Source: Eubacteriales bacterium
Lineage (GTDB): Bacteria > Bacillota > Clostridia > Saccharofermentanales > UBA5734
DNA: 58,071 bases
Assembly (NCBI GenBank): GCA_028684955.1
Contig: JAQUEY010000004.1
Location: 1 to 58,071 of the forward strand
Reading direction: 5' to 3'
Program-made: the position numbers and the translations under genes
Shown here: positions 50,299 to 58,071 of the stretch, in pieces
How positions within the stretch are numbered: position 1 is the stretch's first letter
Layout of the letters: each line of letters opens with the position of its first letter
The notes under the pieces: generated by a model
The model's input: the letters and a program-made list of their open reading frames with translations, nothing else
Database searches by the model: none
What the model was told of the DNA's origin: nothing

Positions 50299-52074
50299 AT
50301 GTCAGATTTTTCCGATGCGTCCTATCGTCACGCATTTCGCCATACCTCGTCCCACATCCTGGCCCAGGCGGTCAAACGCTTGTACCCACAGACCAGGCTG
50401 GCCATCGGGCCTGCGATTGAGTCAGGCTATTATTATGATTTTGACCGGGCCGAACCTTTTTCGCCAGAAGAACTGGGCAAGATCGAAGATGAAATGAAAA
50501 AAATCGTCAAAGCCAATTTCCCGATCGAACGATTCGAGTTGCCGCGGGAAGAAGCGAAAGCCCTGATGGCTGAGGCTGGCGAGACATACAAGGTTGAATT
50601 GATTGATGACCTGCCGGCAGACGCAACGATCAGTTTTTATCGCCAAGGTGAGTTTGTTGATTTGTGTGCTGGCCCCCATCTGTCTTCCACCGGTGAGGTC
50701 AAGGCATTCAAACTGACTCAGGTGGCAGGTGCGTACTGGCGTGGCAGCGAGAAAAACAAGATGCTGCAGCGCATCTATGGCACCAGTTTTCCAGACAAAC
50801 AGCAGCTCAAGGATTACCTCGACCAGCAAGAGGAAGCAAAAAAGCGCGACCACAACAAACTGGGCCGGGAACTGGGCTACTTCACGACCGTTGATTACAT
50901 AGGCCAAGGGTTGCCGATCCTGCTGCCGAAGGGCGCCCGGACGATCCAGCTCCTGCAGCGCTTCGTCGAGGACGAAGAAGAACGCCGCGGCTACCAGTTG
51001 ACGAAGACCCCCTTCATGGCCAAGTCCGACCTGTACAAGATTTCCGGTCACTGGCATCACTATCGTGATGGCATGTTCATCATTGGCGATCCTGAGAAGG
51101 CTGATACGGAGGAGGTCCTGGCTTTGCGCCCGATGACCTGCCCGTTCCAGTTCCAGGCTTATCTGACCAAGACCCGCAGCTATCGCGACCTGCCGATCCG
51201 GTATGGCGAGACGTCAACCTTGTTCCGCAACGAATCATCTGGCGAAATGCACGGCCTGATCCGGGTGCGCCAGTTCACCATTTCCGAGGGCCATCTGATC
51301 TGCACCCCGGACCAGCTGGAACACGAATTCCAGGGGGCTTTGGACCTGGCCAATTTCATGCTCCAGGCTGTCGGCCTGGATGATGATGTCAGCTACCGCT
51401 TCTCGCTCTGGGATGAAAGCAACCGGGAGAAATATATTGGCTCAGCTCAGGAGTGGGAGGCTGTCCAGGGGACAATGCGCCAGATCCTCGACCGCGCGAA
51501 GATCCCCTATGTCGAGGGGGTCGGCGAGGCCGCATTCTATGGCCCGAAGCTGGACATCCAGATCCGCAATGTCTTCGGCAAGGAAGACACCTTGATCACG
51601 ATCCAGATCGATTTCCAGCTGGCTGAGCGGTTTGAAATGGACTATACGGACCGGGATGGTGAAAAACACCACCCCTACATCATTCATCGCACCTCCATCG
51701 GCTGCTATGAACGGACTTTGGCCTTGCTGATTGAAAAGTATGCGGGTGCACTGCCGCTCTGGATCGCACCAGAGCAGGCCAGGATTCTGCCGATTTCCGA
51801 ACGTCACCTCGATGCAGCCAAGTCTATTGCTGCGCGTCTGAGACAGGCTGGCCTGCGGGTAGAAATCGACAGCCGGGATGAGAAAATCGGCAAGAAGATC
51901 CGCGAAGCCCAGATGGACAAATTGCAGTACATGCTTGTCCTCGGGGATGCCGAGATTGAAACGGACAGCCTCGCCGTACGTTCCCGCCAGGAAGGTGACC
52001 TTGGGGTCATGAAAGTCGATGCGGTCAGCGCCAAGCTTGTCCATGAAGTCCAGACCCGCTACATAGCCCGCTGA
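50299..52074 (+). CDS. thrS: Threonyl-tRNA synthetase lacking the TGS domain
   Basis: A 591-residue class II synthetase. It begins directly at the editing region ('YRHAFRHTSSHILAQAVKRL'; His pair for editing) and continues with the catalytic core: zinc ligands in 'RPMTCPFQFQAY', 'SGEMHGLIRVRQF' and 'IIHRTSIGCYERTL', then the anticodon domain ('WIAPEQARILPIS'). The N-terminal TGS domain (about 60 residues) of the usual enzyme is absent. Start ATG 50299 has GGAGG 5 bp upstream; the open frame begins only at 50263. Canonical 'MNCPGH' reads 'MTCPFQ'. Confidence 0.94.
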   Translation: MSDFSDASYRHAFRHTSSHILAQAVKRLYPQTRLAIGPAIESGYYYDFDRAEPFSPEELGKIEDEMKKIVKANFPIERFELPREEAKALMAEAGETYKVELIDDLPADATISFYRQGEFVDLCAGPHLSSTGEVKAFKLTQVAGAYWRGSEKNKMLQRIYGTSFPDKQQLKDYLDQQEEAKKRDHNKLGRELGYFTTVDYIGQGLPILLPKGARTIQLLQRFVEDEEERRGYQLTKTPFMAKSDLYKISGHWHHYRDGMFIIGDPEKADTEEVLALRPMTCPFQFQAYLTKTRSYRDLPIRYGETSTLFRNESSGEMHGLIRVRQFTISEGHLICTPDQLEHEFQGALDLANFMLQAVGLDDDVSYRFSLWDESNREKYIGSAQEWEAVQGTMRQILDRAKIPYVEGVGEAAFYGPKLDIQIRNVFGKEDTLITIQIDFQLAERFEMDYTDRDGEKHHPYIIHRTSIGCYERTLALLIEKYAGALPLWIAPEQARILPISERHLDAAKSIAARLRQAGLRVEIDSRDEKIGKKIREAQMDKLQYMLVLGDAEIETDSLAVRSRQEGDLGVMKVDAVSAKLVHEVQTRYIAR

Positions 52075-52145
52075 CGACCCTCTTGCCAACTTTTGCTTCT
52101 GCCGGCTTTGAAATCCCCGGATCTTGGCGAAGTTCGAAAACGCCC

Positions 52146-52174
52146 TTGACACTGTGGTTTTTTATCAGTAGAAT
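52146..52174 (+). promoter_or_regulatory. Near-consensus promoter for tRNA-Pro(CGG)
   Basis: TTGACA (52146-52151), 17 bp spacer, TAGAAT (52169-52174), 13 bp before the mature tRNA. Confidence 0.75.
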
Positions 52175-52186
52175 AGCAAAAGTCAA

Positions 52187-52262
52187 CGGGGTGTGGCTCA
52201 GGTGGTAGAGCGCTTGGTTCGGGACCAAGAGGCCGGAGGTTCAAGTCCTCTCACTCCGACCA
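52187..52262 (+). tRNA. tRNA-Pro (anticodon CGG)
   Basis: A 76-nt cloverleaf with encoded CCA: acceptor CGGGGTG/CACTCCG (one G-U), D-arm GCTC/GAGC, anticodon stem CTTGG/CCAAG with loop TTCGGGA (anticodon CGG), T-arm GGAGG/CCTCT with TTCAAGT. Flanked by its own promoter and terminator. Confidence 0.96.
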
Positions 52263-52268
52263 GTTGTG

Positions 52269-52318
52269 AAAATGACCAGTTTCCAGATGGCAGTGCCAGA
52301 AGGAGCTGGTCATTTTTT
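52269..52318 (+). terminator. Terminator after tRNA-Pro(CGG)
   Basis: A 9-bp stem AATGACCAG/CTGGTCATT (52271-52279 with 52306-52314) with a 26-nt loop, followed by a run of T. Confidence 0.75.
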
Positions 52319-52319
52319 A

Positions 52320-52349
52320 TTGTGAGAACCATCAGATTTGTCATATACT
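52320..52349 (+). promoter_or_regulatory. Promoter for thyA
   Basis: TTGTGA (52320-52325), 18 bp spacer, TATACT (52344-52349), 48 bp before the ATG. Confidence 0.5.
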
Positions 52350-52397
52350 GGAACAAACCACTCGTGTTTGCGCCAGACAGGAAGGATACTAAACAGC

Positions 52398-53228
52398 ATG
52401 AGCCATGCAGATGATCTTTTTATTGCCAATTGCGAGCAGATTCTGAGCCAGGGGTACGATGAGACAGGTAACGATGTTCGTCCGCGCTGGGAGGATGGTA
52501 CGCCTGCCTATACCATCAAGTCATTTGGAATTGTCAACCGGTATAACCTGGCCGAGGAATTCCCGATCCTGACGTTGCGTCCGATCAATTTCAAGGCTGC
52601 CATTGATGAGCTGCTCTGGATCTGGCAGAAAAAATCAAATCGAGTTGCTGACTTAAGCAGTCACATCTGGGACAGCTGGGCTGATTCTCAGGGGACAATC
52701 GGGAAAGCTTATGGTTACCAGCTGGCCCAAAAAGCGATCTACAAAGAGGGTGAGTTTGACCAGGTTGACCGTCTGCTCTACGATCTCAAGCACAACCCAA
52801 GCAGCAGGCGGATGCTGACCAACCTGTACAACCACCAGGACTTGCATGCCATGCAGCTGTATCCGTGTGCTTACAGCCTGACTTTGAATGTCTCTGGGAA
52901 CACGCTCAACGCCATCCTCAACCAACGTTCGCAAGACATGCTTGTTGCCAATAGCTGGAACGTCACCCAGTACGCGGTTCTTGTCCACCTGTTTGCCCAG
53001 GTCAGTGGCCTGTCCGTGGGTGAACTGGTCCACGTCATCGCAGACGCCCATATCTATGACCGCCATGTGCCACTGGTCAGGGAATTGATTACCCGGTCAG
53101 CCTATCCGGCTCCGGTCCTGTCCATTAACCCCGAGATCAAAGATTTCTACCAGTTCACACTCGCCGATCTCGAACTTTCAGACTACAAGGCCGGGGAGAA
53201 AATGGTCCGGATCCCTGTGGCGGTTTGA
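52398..53228 (+). CDS. thyA: Thymidylate synthase
   Basis: A 276-residue ThyA making dTMP from dUMP with methylene-THF. The nucleophile Cys157 is in 'LYPCAYSLTL', the phosphate-binding 'RSQDMLVANSWN' follows, and the C-terminus 'KMVRIPVAV' closes the active site. I chose ATG 52398 with AGGAAGG upstream over the earlier ATG 52338, which lies inside the proposed promoter. The folA gene starts 4 bp after its stop, a classic pair. Confidence 0.96.
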   Translation: MSHADDLFIANCEQILSQGYDETGNDVRPRWEDGTPAYTIKSFGIVNRYNLAEEFPILTLRPINFKAAIDELLWIWQKKSNRVADLSSHIWDSWADSQGTIGKAYGYQLAQKAIYKEGEFDQVDRLLYDLKHNPSSRRMLTNLYNHQDLHAMQLYPCAYSLTLNVSGNTLNAILNQRSQDMLVANSWNVTQYAVLVHLFAQVSGLSVGELVHVIADAHIYDRHVPLVRELITRSAYPAPVLSINPEIKDFYQFTLADLELSDYKAGEKMVRIPVAV

Positions 53229-53232
53229 GGGT

Positions 53233-53727
53233 ATGGATGCGATCGTTGCCGTCGATCTGGATTGGGGCATTGGCTACCAGGATGACTTGCTGTTTCGGAT
53301 CAAAGCTGATTTGAAACGGTTCAAACACATGACCCAGGGGCAGGTTGTCATCCTGGGCCGAAAAACCCTCCAGACCTTTCCCGGCGGGCGGCCGTTGCCT
53401 GAGCGGGTCAATCTGGTGGTTTCCCGAAACCCGTCCCTGGCCATTGCAGGAGCAACCGTCTGCCACAGCCGCGCAGAGGTTCTTGCAACTGTAGCATTGT
53501 ATCCGGACAAACACGTCTATGTCATCGGTGGCAGTACCATCTATCGCGAGTTCCTGCAGGACTGTCAGCGTGTCTACGTGACTCGCGTCCAACACCGGCA
53601 GCAATCGGACACCTACTTTCCCGACCTCGACGCACTACCAGGCTGGGAGTGTGTTCTGTCAGAGCCCGTCCAGGAAGAAAATGGTCTCTTGTTCAATTAT
53701 CTGGTCTATGAACAAACACACCGGTGA
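53233..53727 (+). CDS. folA: Dihydrofolate reductase
   Basis: A 164-residue DHFR. N-terminal 'AIVAVDLDWGIGYQDDLLF', 'FKHMTQGQVVILGRKTLQTFPGG' (spanning 30-52) and 'VIGGSTIYREFL' are the cofactor- and folate-binding motifs; the catalytic acidic residue lies in 'FRIKADLKRF'. Start ATG 53233 with GTTTGAGGG ahead, 4 bp after thyA. It regenerates the THF oxidised by ThyA. Confidence 0.94.
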   Translation: MDAIVAVDLDWGIGYQDDLLFRIKADLKRFKHMTQGQVVILGRKTLQTFPGGRPLPERVNLVVSRNPSLAIAGATVCHSRAEVLATVALYPDKHVYVIGGSTIYREFLQDCQRVYVTRVQHRQQSDTYFPDLDALPGWECVLSEPVQEENGLLFNYLVYEQTHR

Positions 53728-55189
53728 TGGAAGCAGCCCCACATCAGGACGCCGGGCCAGGCTGATCTGCCTGATCTTTGTCTGCCTCAGTCTTGTGGGC
53801 TGTTCTCTGCCTGCTCAATCGAATTATCCTGAGGTGCCGGTGCAGCCGGGTCGCCAGGAGACGTCACCAGGTGGTCTGTCGCAGCCTGACTCATCCGGCC
53901 AGGACGATGCAGGGACTGAACGCCCGGGCACCATCACGCTGCGTGTGGCCGGATCGTGGCCAGCGGATCAGCTCAACCTTCTGGGCCGCTTTTACGAACT
54001 CACCACAAACCAGGTCAGCACTCTGGGACATGAAGACAGCCGGGGCAACCACATCAGTCTGGATTACCTGTCTGCTTATGAATCCGATCTTCGCCTGGTC
54101 GCCGTGCCTCTGGCGCAAGTCCAAGGGGTGACTGATGAGATGGCGCGCGCATGGACAGCTGCTGGCAATTGGCCGGATCTGGTGCTGACTGATCATCATT
54201 CTGCAATCCAGGCAAACCAGCTCCTGGACCTGACACCCTACTTAGCGGACGACAAGCGGCTCTCAGCAGACAAAGTCAGCCCTGCATTGCTCTCTGCCTG
54301 TAAAACCCCACAAGGCCTGTTGTATCTCCCATGGCGCCTTTCGGTGCCGGTCTTGCTGTTTGATCCGCTAGCGGTCCCAGATGCTGCTGTCAAGTTCGAT
54401 CAGGTGCTCAGCTGGCCGGAGTTTGTCGAGTATTGCCACCAGCTGGCTCTCTCCACTGAAAACCGGCTGATTCTTGCCAATCCGGAAATCCTTCTGCCGG
54501 TGTTGCCCTTTGGCCAGGACGCCCAAACAGGCTGGACAGGCTGGGATGGCAGCAGATTTGATTTCACCAGCCGAGATTTTACGAGCACTGTCAATGCCTT
54601 GCGTCATTTGGTTTCAGATGGGGCCACCTCTGTGGACAAAACCATCAGCTACCCTGAGTATCAGGCTGCGACACAAGCCCTGCTGCAAGACCGAAAGGTA
54701 GCCTATCGGGCCATGGATTCCGGCCAGCTGGCTACCCTGACTGGCAGCAGATCCGCTGTGCAGGTCATCCCGCTGCCCAGGACAGTCGATGTGACAAGCC
54801 CCTATCCTGTGAACGTCAAGGCTCTTGCTGTCAGCAAATCTACGGGCCAGCCTGACCTGGCCAGCCAAGTTGCGGCTTTTTTAGCAGCAGATCCTGACGC
54901 GCTGTATTTGCAAAACCGTCTTGAACCACAACCAGGCTTTTTCCCGATCATCCGGGACAGGGAAGTCTGGTCGGTTTTCCTCGAGCAGACCCCTGGTCGA
55001 ACCGGAGCCCTGGAGCAGTTGCCAGACCTGCTGGAAAGACCTGCTCCTGGCGGATCGTTTGCATCTGATGCCTGGCCCGCTCTGCAGCAGGAACTTGCCG
55101 GTCCATCAGCCTATCGCTTGCTCGCTGAAACAGCGATTGATCCGGTCACGCAAAGCCTGCAGCAGCTCTGGGATGAGAAGGATGGGTGA
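53708..55189 (+). CDS. Extracellular solute-binding lipoprotein
   Basis: A 493-residue lipoprotein of the family-1 type (sugar/oligosaccharide) ABC binding proteins. It has a basic N-terminus, a hydrophobic core and a lipobox 'LSLVGC' about residue 31. The linker is Pro/Gln/Gly rich. Motifs fitting the fold: 'ITLRVAGSW' near 75, 'WPDLVLTD' and 'LLYLPWRLSVPVLLFDP'. ATG 53708 lies inside folA (20-bp overlap) and has no clear ribosome-binding site, so translation may be coupled. No permease or ATPase gene is nearby; the ligand is unknown. Confidence 0.75.
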   Translation: MNKHTGDGSSPTSGRRARLICLIFVCLSLVGCSLPAQSNYPEVPVQPGRQETSPGGLSQPDSSGQDDAGTERPGTITLRVAGSWPADQLNLLGRFYELTTNQVSTLGHEDSRGNHISLDYLSAYESDLRLVAVPLAQVQGVTDEMARAWTAAGNWPDLVLTDHHSAIQANQLLDLTPYLADDKRLSADKVSPALLSACKTPQGLLYLPWRLSVPVLLFDPLAVPDAAVKFDQVLSWPEFVEYCHQLALSTENRLILANPEILLPVLPFGQDAQTGWTGWDGSRFDFTSRDFTSTVNALRHLVSDGATSVDKTISYPEYQAATQALLQDRKVAYRAMDSGQLATLTGSRSAVQVIPLPRTVDVTSPYPVNVKALAVSKSTGQPDLASQVAAFLAADPDALYLQNRLEPQPGFFPIIRDREVWSVFLEQTPGRTGALEQLPDLLERPAPGGSFASDAWPALQQELAGPSAYRLLAETAIDPVTQSLQQLWDEKDG

Positions 55190-55192
55190 GAC

Positions 55193-55738
55193 ATGAGCAG
55201 TCTGACGCGCAAAGAAGAAAGAAATGACCAGACCTGCTATGATGCCATCCTGACGTTTGCAGCTGGTGCACTTCACATCCAGAGCAACAAAAACGCCATC
55301 ATCAGGATCCATTTCCTGGCCCCTGACTTTCCTGGCGCCGGCCGGCCGGGTCGCCAGATGGTCGTGGATGATGCACCGCCTGTGCTCGTGGAGGCCTGCC
55401 AGCAATTGCGGGCGTATTTTTCCGGTCAGTTGCAGCAATTCACCCTACCGATCGAAATCCAGACGGGCAGTCTGTTCCAGCGCCAAGTCTGGGAGCAGCT
55501 GCGCCAGATTCCCTTTGGTGCGACCTGGTCCTATGAAGATCTGGCCTTTAGGATTGCCAAGCCTGGCCAGGTGCCGCACCAGCTGGCCAGGGCAGTGGGG
55601 GCAGCCTGTGCCGCCAATCCTGTACCGGTGATGATCCCTTGCCATCGGGTGATAGGCAAAAATGGCCGTCTGGTAGGATTTGCCGGAGGAATCAACTTGA
55701 AAGCCTATCTGCTCAATCATGAAATGCTGGGCATCTGA
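55193..55738 (+). CDS. ogt: Methylated-DNA-[protein]-cysteine S-methyltransferase
   Basis: A 181-residue O6-alkylguanine DNA alkyltransferase. The acceptor cysteine is in 'MIPCHRVIGKNG', and 'FQRQVWEQLRQIPFGATWSYEDLA' (spanning 84-107) is the DNA-recognition helix pattern. It repairs alkylated guanine by self-inactivation. Starts at ATG 55193, 3 bp after the lipoprotein stop. Confidence 0.94.
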   Translation: MSSLTRKEERNDQTCYDAILTFAAGALHIQSNKNAIIRIHFLAPDFPGAGRPGRQMVVDDAPPVLVEACQQLRAYFSGQLQQFTLPIEIQTGSLFQRQVWEQLRQIPFGATWSYEDLAFRIAKPGQVPHQLARAVGAACAANPVPVMIPCHRVIGKNGRLVGFAGGINLKAYLLNHEMLGI

Positions 55739-55750
55739 AAGCGAGGTACC

Positions 55751-56497
55751 ATGGATCAAAATCCTGATTTGAAAAACAAAACTGAGCGGACTGCTCCAAC
55801 CAAGGTGGAGCTGAATCCTGCGACCTTGCTGGCACCGGTTCCGGTTGTTCTTTTGTCCTGTCAAGGGCTGCCCGGTGAAGGCTGCGACCAGCCCAATCTG
55901 ATCACAGTCGCCTGGACTGGCACAATCAATTCCGAACCCCCCATGGTGTCTGTTTCCATCCGGCCATCCCGTTATTCCCATGCCCAGATCAGCCAGAGCC
56001 GCGAATTTGTGATCAATCTCGTTGACGAAAAGCTGCTTTGGGCGACAGATTTTTGTGGTGTCAAATCTGGCCGGGACTTGGACAAATTTGCTGCCTGCCA
56101 TCTTAAGGCAGTCAAAGCCAGCCAGATGGCCCACGCACCAGCCGTCGCCCAAAGCCCTCTGACGCTATCCTGCCAGGTGGAGCAAATCCTGCCCCTCGGT
56201 TCACACGACTTGTTTCTGGCCCGTGTGACAGCCGTTGAAGTGAGTCCAGGCTTGCTCGATCATGACAATCGCTTGCGCATTGACAAAGCACGGCTGGTGG
56301 CCTATGCCCATGGCAATTATTACGCCCTGGGCAAGCTGCTGGGATTTTTTGGCTATTCCATTGCCCGGCCCAGCGTACTGGCCAAGCGGATGCCCCAGGT
56401 AAAACAAGAAGCGAAAGTCAAAGTAATACCGGAGAGAAACAGAAGGCCCCGGAAACTGGGCACAGGAGGCAGTAAAAGCCGTTCCAACGACCAGTAA
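55751..56497 (+). CDS. Flavin reductase family (FMN-binding split-barrel) protein
   Basis: A 248-residue protein of the flavin-reductase-like split-barrel family. The core has 'LLAPVPVVLLSC', 'NLITVAWTGTINSEPPMVSVSIRPSRYS' (spanning about 50-77), 'INLVDEKLLWATDFCGVKSGRD' and 'HGNYYALGKLLGFFGYS'. The C-terminal 40 residues are basic. GAGG lies upstream of ATG 55751, 12 bp after ogt. Its physiological substrate is not evident; relatives bind FMN and may be ferric- or flavin-reductases. Confidence 0.85.
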   Translation: MDQNPDLKNKTERTAPTKVELNPATLLAPVPVVLLSCQGLPGEGCDQPNLITVAWTGTINSEPPMVSVSIRPSRYSHAQISQSREFVINLVDEKLLWATDFCGVKSGRDLDKFAACHLKAVKASQMAHAPAVAQSPLTLSCQVEQILPLGSHDLFLARVTAVEVSPGLLDHDNRLRIDKARLVAYAHGNYYALGKLLGFFGYSIARPSVLAKRMPQVKQEAKVKVIPERNRRPRKLGTGGSKSRSNDQ

Positions 56498-56539
56498 GGT
56501 AAAGTCGCCAATTGCATTCGAAGGCTTTCAGATAGCATC

Positions 56540-56578
56540 AAAAAGGGCTGCCTGTCGTTGATGACAGTGCAGCCCTTT
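56540..56578 (-). terminator. Terminator of the minus-strand phosphofructokinase gene
   Basis: A 15-bp GC-rich stem (AAAGGGCTGC/GCAGCCCTTT plus CTGTC/GACAG, one bulge) with a short loop; on the minus strand it ends in TTTTT. The plus orientation is also stem-forming and may stop the convergent flavin reductase gene. Confidence 0.75.
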
Positions 56579-56607
56579 GCAGGGTTTTGTGGCGTCTGAG
56601 AGTAGTC

Positions 56608-57855
56608 TTACTTCTTCTCGACGAGGACTTTCTTGAGCTTGGCGAAGCGGGGCAGACCATCCTCGATGGCGATCTTCGATTCACCCTGGATCAGGGGCAG
56701 GGCATACTCGATGAATTTTTCGTTGACAAAGTTGCCTTCGTCATTGATCCATTCTTTCGGGACGACCTTTTCGGTGTTAGCGACCTCGTTCAGGGGGATC
56801 AGTTTGATTTCGCACTTGTACTCACCCTGTTCCGGACGCTGGAAGCCAACCATGAAATCAGTCATGCCGTCAACTGCAATACGGACTGCAGTCTGGCCGG
56901 AGAGGAAGGACTCTTCGACGTCGTTCTTGGAGGCCAGGTGAGCGGCACAGCGCTGCATCAAAGACAGCTCGATACCACGGACCTTGCAGCCCATTTTCTC
57001 CTTGAGGTAGTTGGCCAGGACAGCAGCGGTGCCGCCCATCTGCTTATGGCCGAAAGCGTCAACGGAGACTTCACCGACCAACTCGGGGATGTACTTGCCT
57101 TCCTTGGTTTTGACGCCTTCGGAGACACAGACGATGACTTTCTTGTCTTTCTCGTAAATCTTCTTGACATCAATCAGCATCTGGTCGAGGTCAAAATCGA
57201 CTTCCGGCAGGTAGATCAGGTCCGGGCCGTGGCCTTTTTCAGCAGCCAGGGCAGAGGCGGCTGTCAGCCAGCCGGCGTTGCGGCCCATGATTTCGATCAC
57301 TGTGATCATGCCTGTGTCATAGACGCGGGCGTCGAGGTAGACTTCCATGACGGTGGTGGCGATGTATTTGGCTGCAGAAGCGAAACCGGGGCAATGGTCG
57401 GTGCCGAACAGGTCATTGTCGATGGTCTTGGGCACACCGATGACGCGGCATTCGTAGCCGGACTTGGCGATGAATTTGGAGATTTTGTTGCAGGTATCCA
57501 TCGAGTCGTTGCCGCCATTGTAGAAGAAATAGCGGATGTTGTATTTCTTGAAGACCTCGAGAATGCGCTTGTAGTCGGTATCGTCGACTTCTGGCTTGGC
57601 CAGCTTGTAACGGCAGGAACCAAGGGCAGAGGAGGGGGTCGTCTTCAACAGTTCGAGCTCGGCTGGATCTTCCTGGCCGATATCATAGAATTTCTCGTTC
57701 AGGATGCCCACGATGCCATTAGCCGCACCGTAGACCTTCTCGATCACGCCGGTCTGCTTGAGGGCTTCTGTAAAGACACCTGCAGCACTGGCGTTGATGA
57801 CCGAAGTCGGGCCGCCGGACTGGCCAAAAATCGCATTACCAATCAGTTTGCTCAT
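56608..57855 (-). CDS. pfp: PPi-type 6-phosphofructokinase
   Basis: A 415-residue phosphofructokinase with the PPi signature: 'GGNDS' (114-118, Asp in the position that blocks ATP) and 'PKTIDND' (142-148) with Lys. N-terminal 'FGQSGGPTSVINASA' is the phosphate loop; 'IEIMGRNAGWLTA' holds the sugar-binding residues. Longer than the ATP-type enzyme (about 320) and the mixed copy at 17.5 kb. GGAGG lies 7 bp before the ATG. Reversible PPi-dependent activity fits an anaerobe with low ATP. Family-based inference. Confidence 0.93.
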   Translation of the reverse strand: MSKLIGNAIFGQSGGPTSVINASAAGVFTEALKQTGVIEKVYGAANGIVGILNEKFYDIGQEDPAELELLKTTPSSALGSCRYKLAKPEVDDTDYKRILEVFKKYNIRYFFYNGGNDSMDTCNKISKFIAKSGYECRVIGVPKTIDNDLFGTDHCPGFASAAKYIATTVMEVYLDARVYDTGMITVIEIMGRNAGWLTAASALAAEKGHGPDLIYLPEVDFDLDQMLIDVKKIYEKDKKVIVCVSEGVKTKEGKYIPELVGEVSVDAFGHKQMGGTAAVLANYLKEKMGCKVRGIELSLMQRCAAHLASKNDVEESFLSGQTAVRIAVDGMTDFMVGFQRPEQGEYKCEIKLIPLNEVANTEKVVPKEWINDEGNFVNEKFIEYALPLIQGESKIAIEDGLPRFAKLKKVLVEKK

Positions 57856-57909
57856 GAAAAATCCTCCTGTAATTCCCGGAATCCTTCCGGAACATCAAAT
57901 ACCGAAACT

Positions 57910-57938
57910 ATCTTACCATGCAAGGCCCAGTGGGACAA
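57910..57938 (-). promoter_or_regulatory. Promoter for the PPi-type phosphofructokinase gene
   Basis: On the minus strand: TTGTCC (57938-57933), 17 bp spacer, extended -10 TGGTAAGAT with TAAGAT at 57915-57910, 54 bp before the ATG. Both hexamers 4/6. Confidence 0.45.
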
Positions 57939-57969
57939 GATAAACGTTGTCAGGCAGTCTTAAAACACC

Positions 57970-58071
57970 TCAGAGTGATCTGGCTGCGAGGTATTCGTCG
58001 CGCAAAAGGCCAAACACCAGCATGTCGCGAAACTCACCAGAGCGACGCACGTGGCGGCGCAAGATGCCTTC
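57970..58071 (-). CDS. GNAT-family acetyltransferase, C-terminal 33 residues (5' end outside window)
   Basis: The frame is open to the window edge on the minus strand and ends at TGA (57972-57970). The visible residues read 'EGILRRHVRRSGEFRDML' and then 'VFGLLRDEYLAAR', the end of a RimJ/RimL-type GNAT domain: 'EGxLRRxVRRxGxFRDxL', then 'GLLRDEY'. Substrate unknown. Confidence 0.75.
   Translation of the reverse strand, partial: EGILRRHVRRSGEFRDMLVFGLLRDEYLAARSL

Noticed and set aside
56587-57963. 458-codon plus-strand frame opposite the PPi-type phosphofructokinase
   Set aside because: Highly acidic and repetitive in composition, typical of an antisense shadow; the minus strand has all PFK motifs and a ribosome-binding site.
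1-58071. CRISPR arrays, insertion sequences, prophage genes, integrases or rRNA
   Set aside because: None recognised; no direct-repeat arrays, transposase motifs or rRNA stretches were seen by eye.

Overview
The window is a dense, ordinary-looking chromosomal segment (about 58 kb, roughly 54% GC by eye) from a strictly anaerobic Gram-positive bacterium, most likely a member of the Clostridia (Bacillota). Signs of this are class I desulfoferrodoxin, [FeFe]-hydrogenase-type Fe-S proteins with DRTGG partners, the PheB-type ACT protein next to hom, YqeK and RsfS next to nadD, a ComEA homologue, a small zf-trcl zinc ribbon, the carboxynorspermidine route to polyamines, and two PPi/ATP phosphofructokinase homologues. 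Shine-Dalgarno sites are strong (AGGAGG type), and many promoters have an extended -10 (TGnTATAAT). No insertion sequence, prophage, CRISPR array or rRNA was seen. Species cannot be named from this alone.

Layout. 1-8.2 kb: tail of a YccF membrane protein, an Fe-S aldo/keto reductase, the carboxynorspermidine dehydrogenase/decarboxylase pair, nitroreductase, cupin, SRAP abasic-site protein and a large YfhO membrane protein. 8.2-11 kb: desulfoferrodoxin, lysA, dCMP deaminase and a small membrane protein. 11.0-11.4 kb: a gene-free stretch that on the minus strand can form a long-range closed RNA structure ending in a terminator (candidate ncRNA). 11.4-17.4 kb: HD hydrolase and purF from divergent overlapping promoters, two pseudouridine synthases, a UspA-like protein, an rRNA methyltransferase, a left-handed beta-helix protein and tRNA-Pro(UGG). 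17.5-29.5 kb: a co-directional run pfk-ppx-ppk-ppx-argS-degenerate M3 peptidase-rsmF-like-rdgB-phosphodiesterase. 29.5-31.4 kb: ACT protein and hom, closed by a 13-bp bidirectional terminator. 31.7-35.7 kb: a self-contained operon of two DRTGG proteins, two HATPase proteins, a PHP protein and a putative sensory [FeFe]-hydrogenase, bounded by a promoter and a terminator. 35.7-42.2 kb: membrane protein, Lrp regulator, aminotransferase, prfB and larE-larB-larC (nickel-pincer cofactor). 42.2-47.8 kb: purE, a second divergent purF, purN, purH and purD. 47.8-50.2 kb: a nadD-yqeK fusion, rsfS and comEA. 50.2-55.8 kb: a thrS without TGS domain, tRNA-Pro(CGG), thyA, folA, an orphan solute-binding lipoprotein, ogt and a flavin reductase. 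The right end carries a minus-strand PPi-type phosphofructokinase and the tail of a GNAT acetyltransferase.

How it fits together. The segment mixes nucleotide supply (purF, purEFNHD, thyA, folA, dCMP deaminase, rdgB), translation (argS, thrS, prfB, rRNA modification, rsfS, two proline tRNAs) and anaerobic energy metabolism (PFKs, polyphosphate enzymes, hydrogenase-type sensor module). The least conventional items are the hydrogenase-sensor operon, the candidate minus-strand ncRNA, the second PurF with an altered glutamine pocket, the M3-peptidase relative that has lost its zinc motif, and the pfk-polyphosphate gene cluster. All family assignments are by eye from motifs and have not been checked by a database search.
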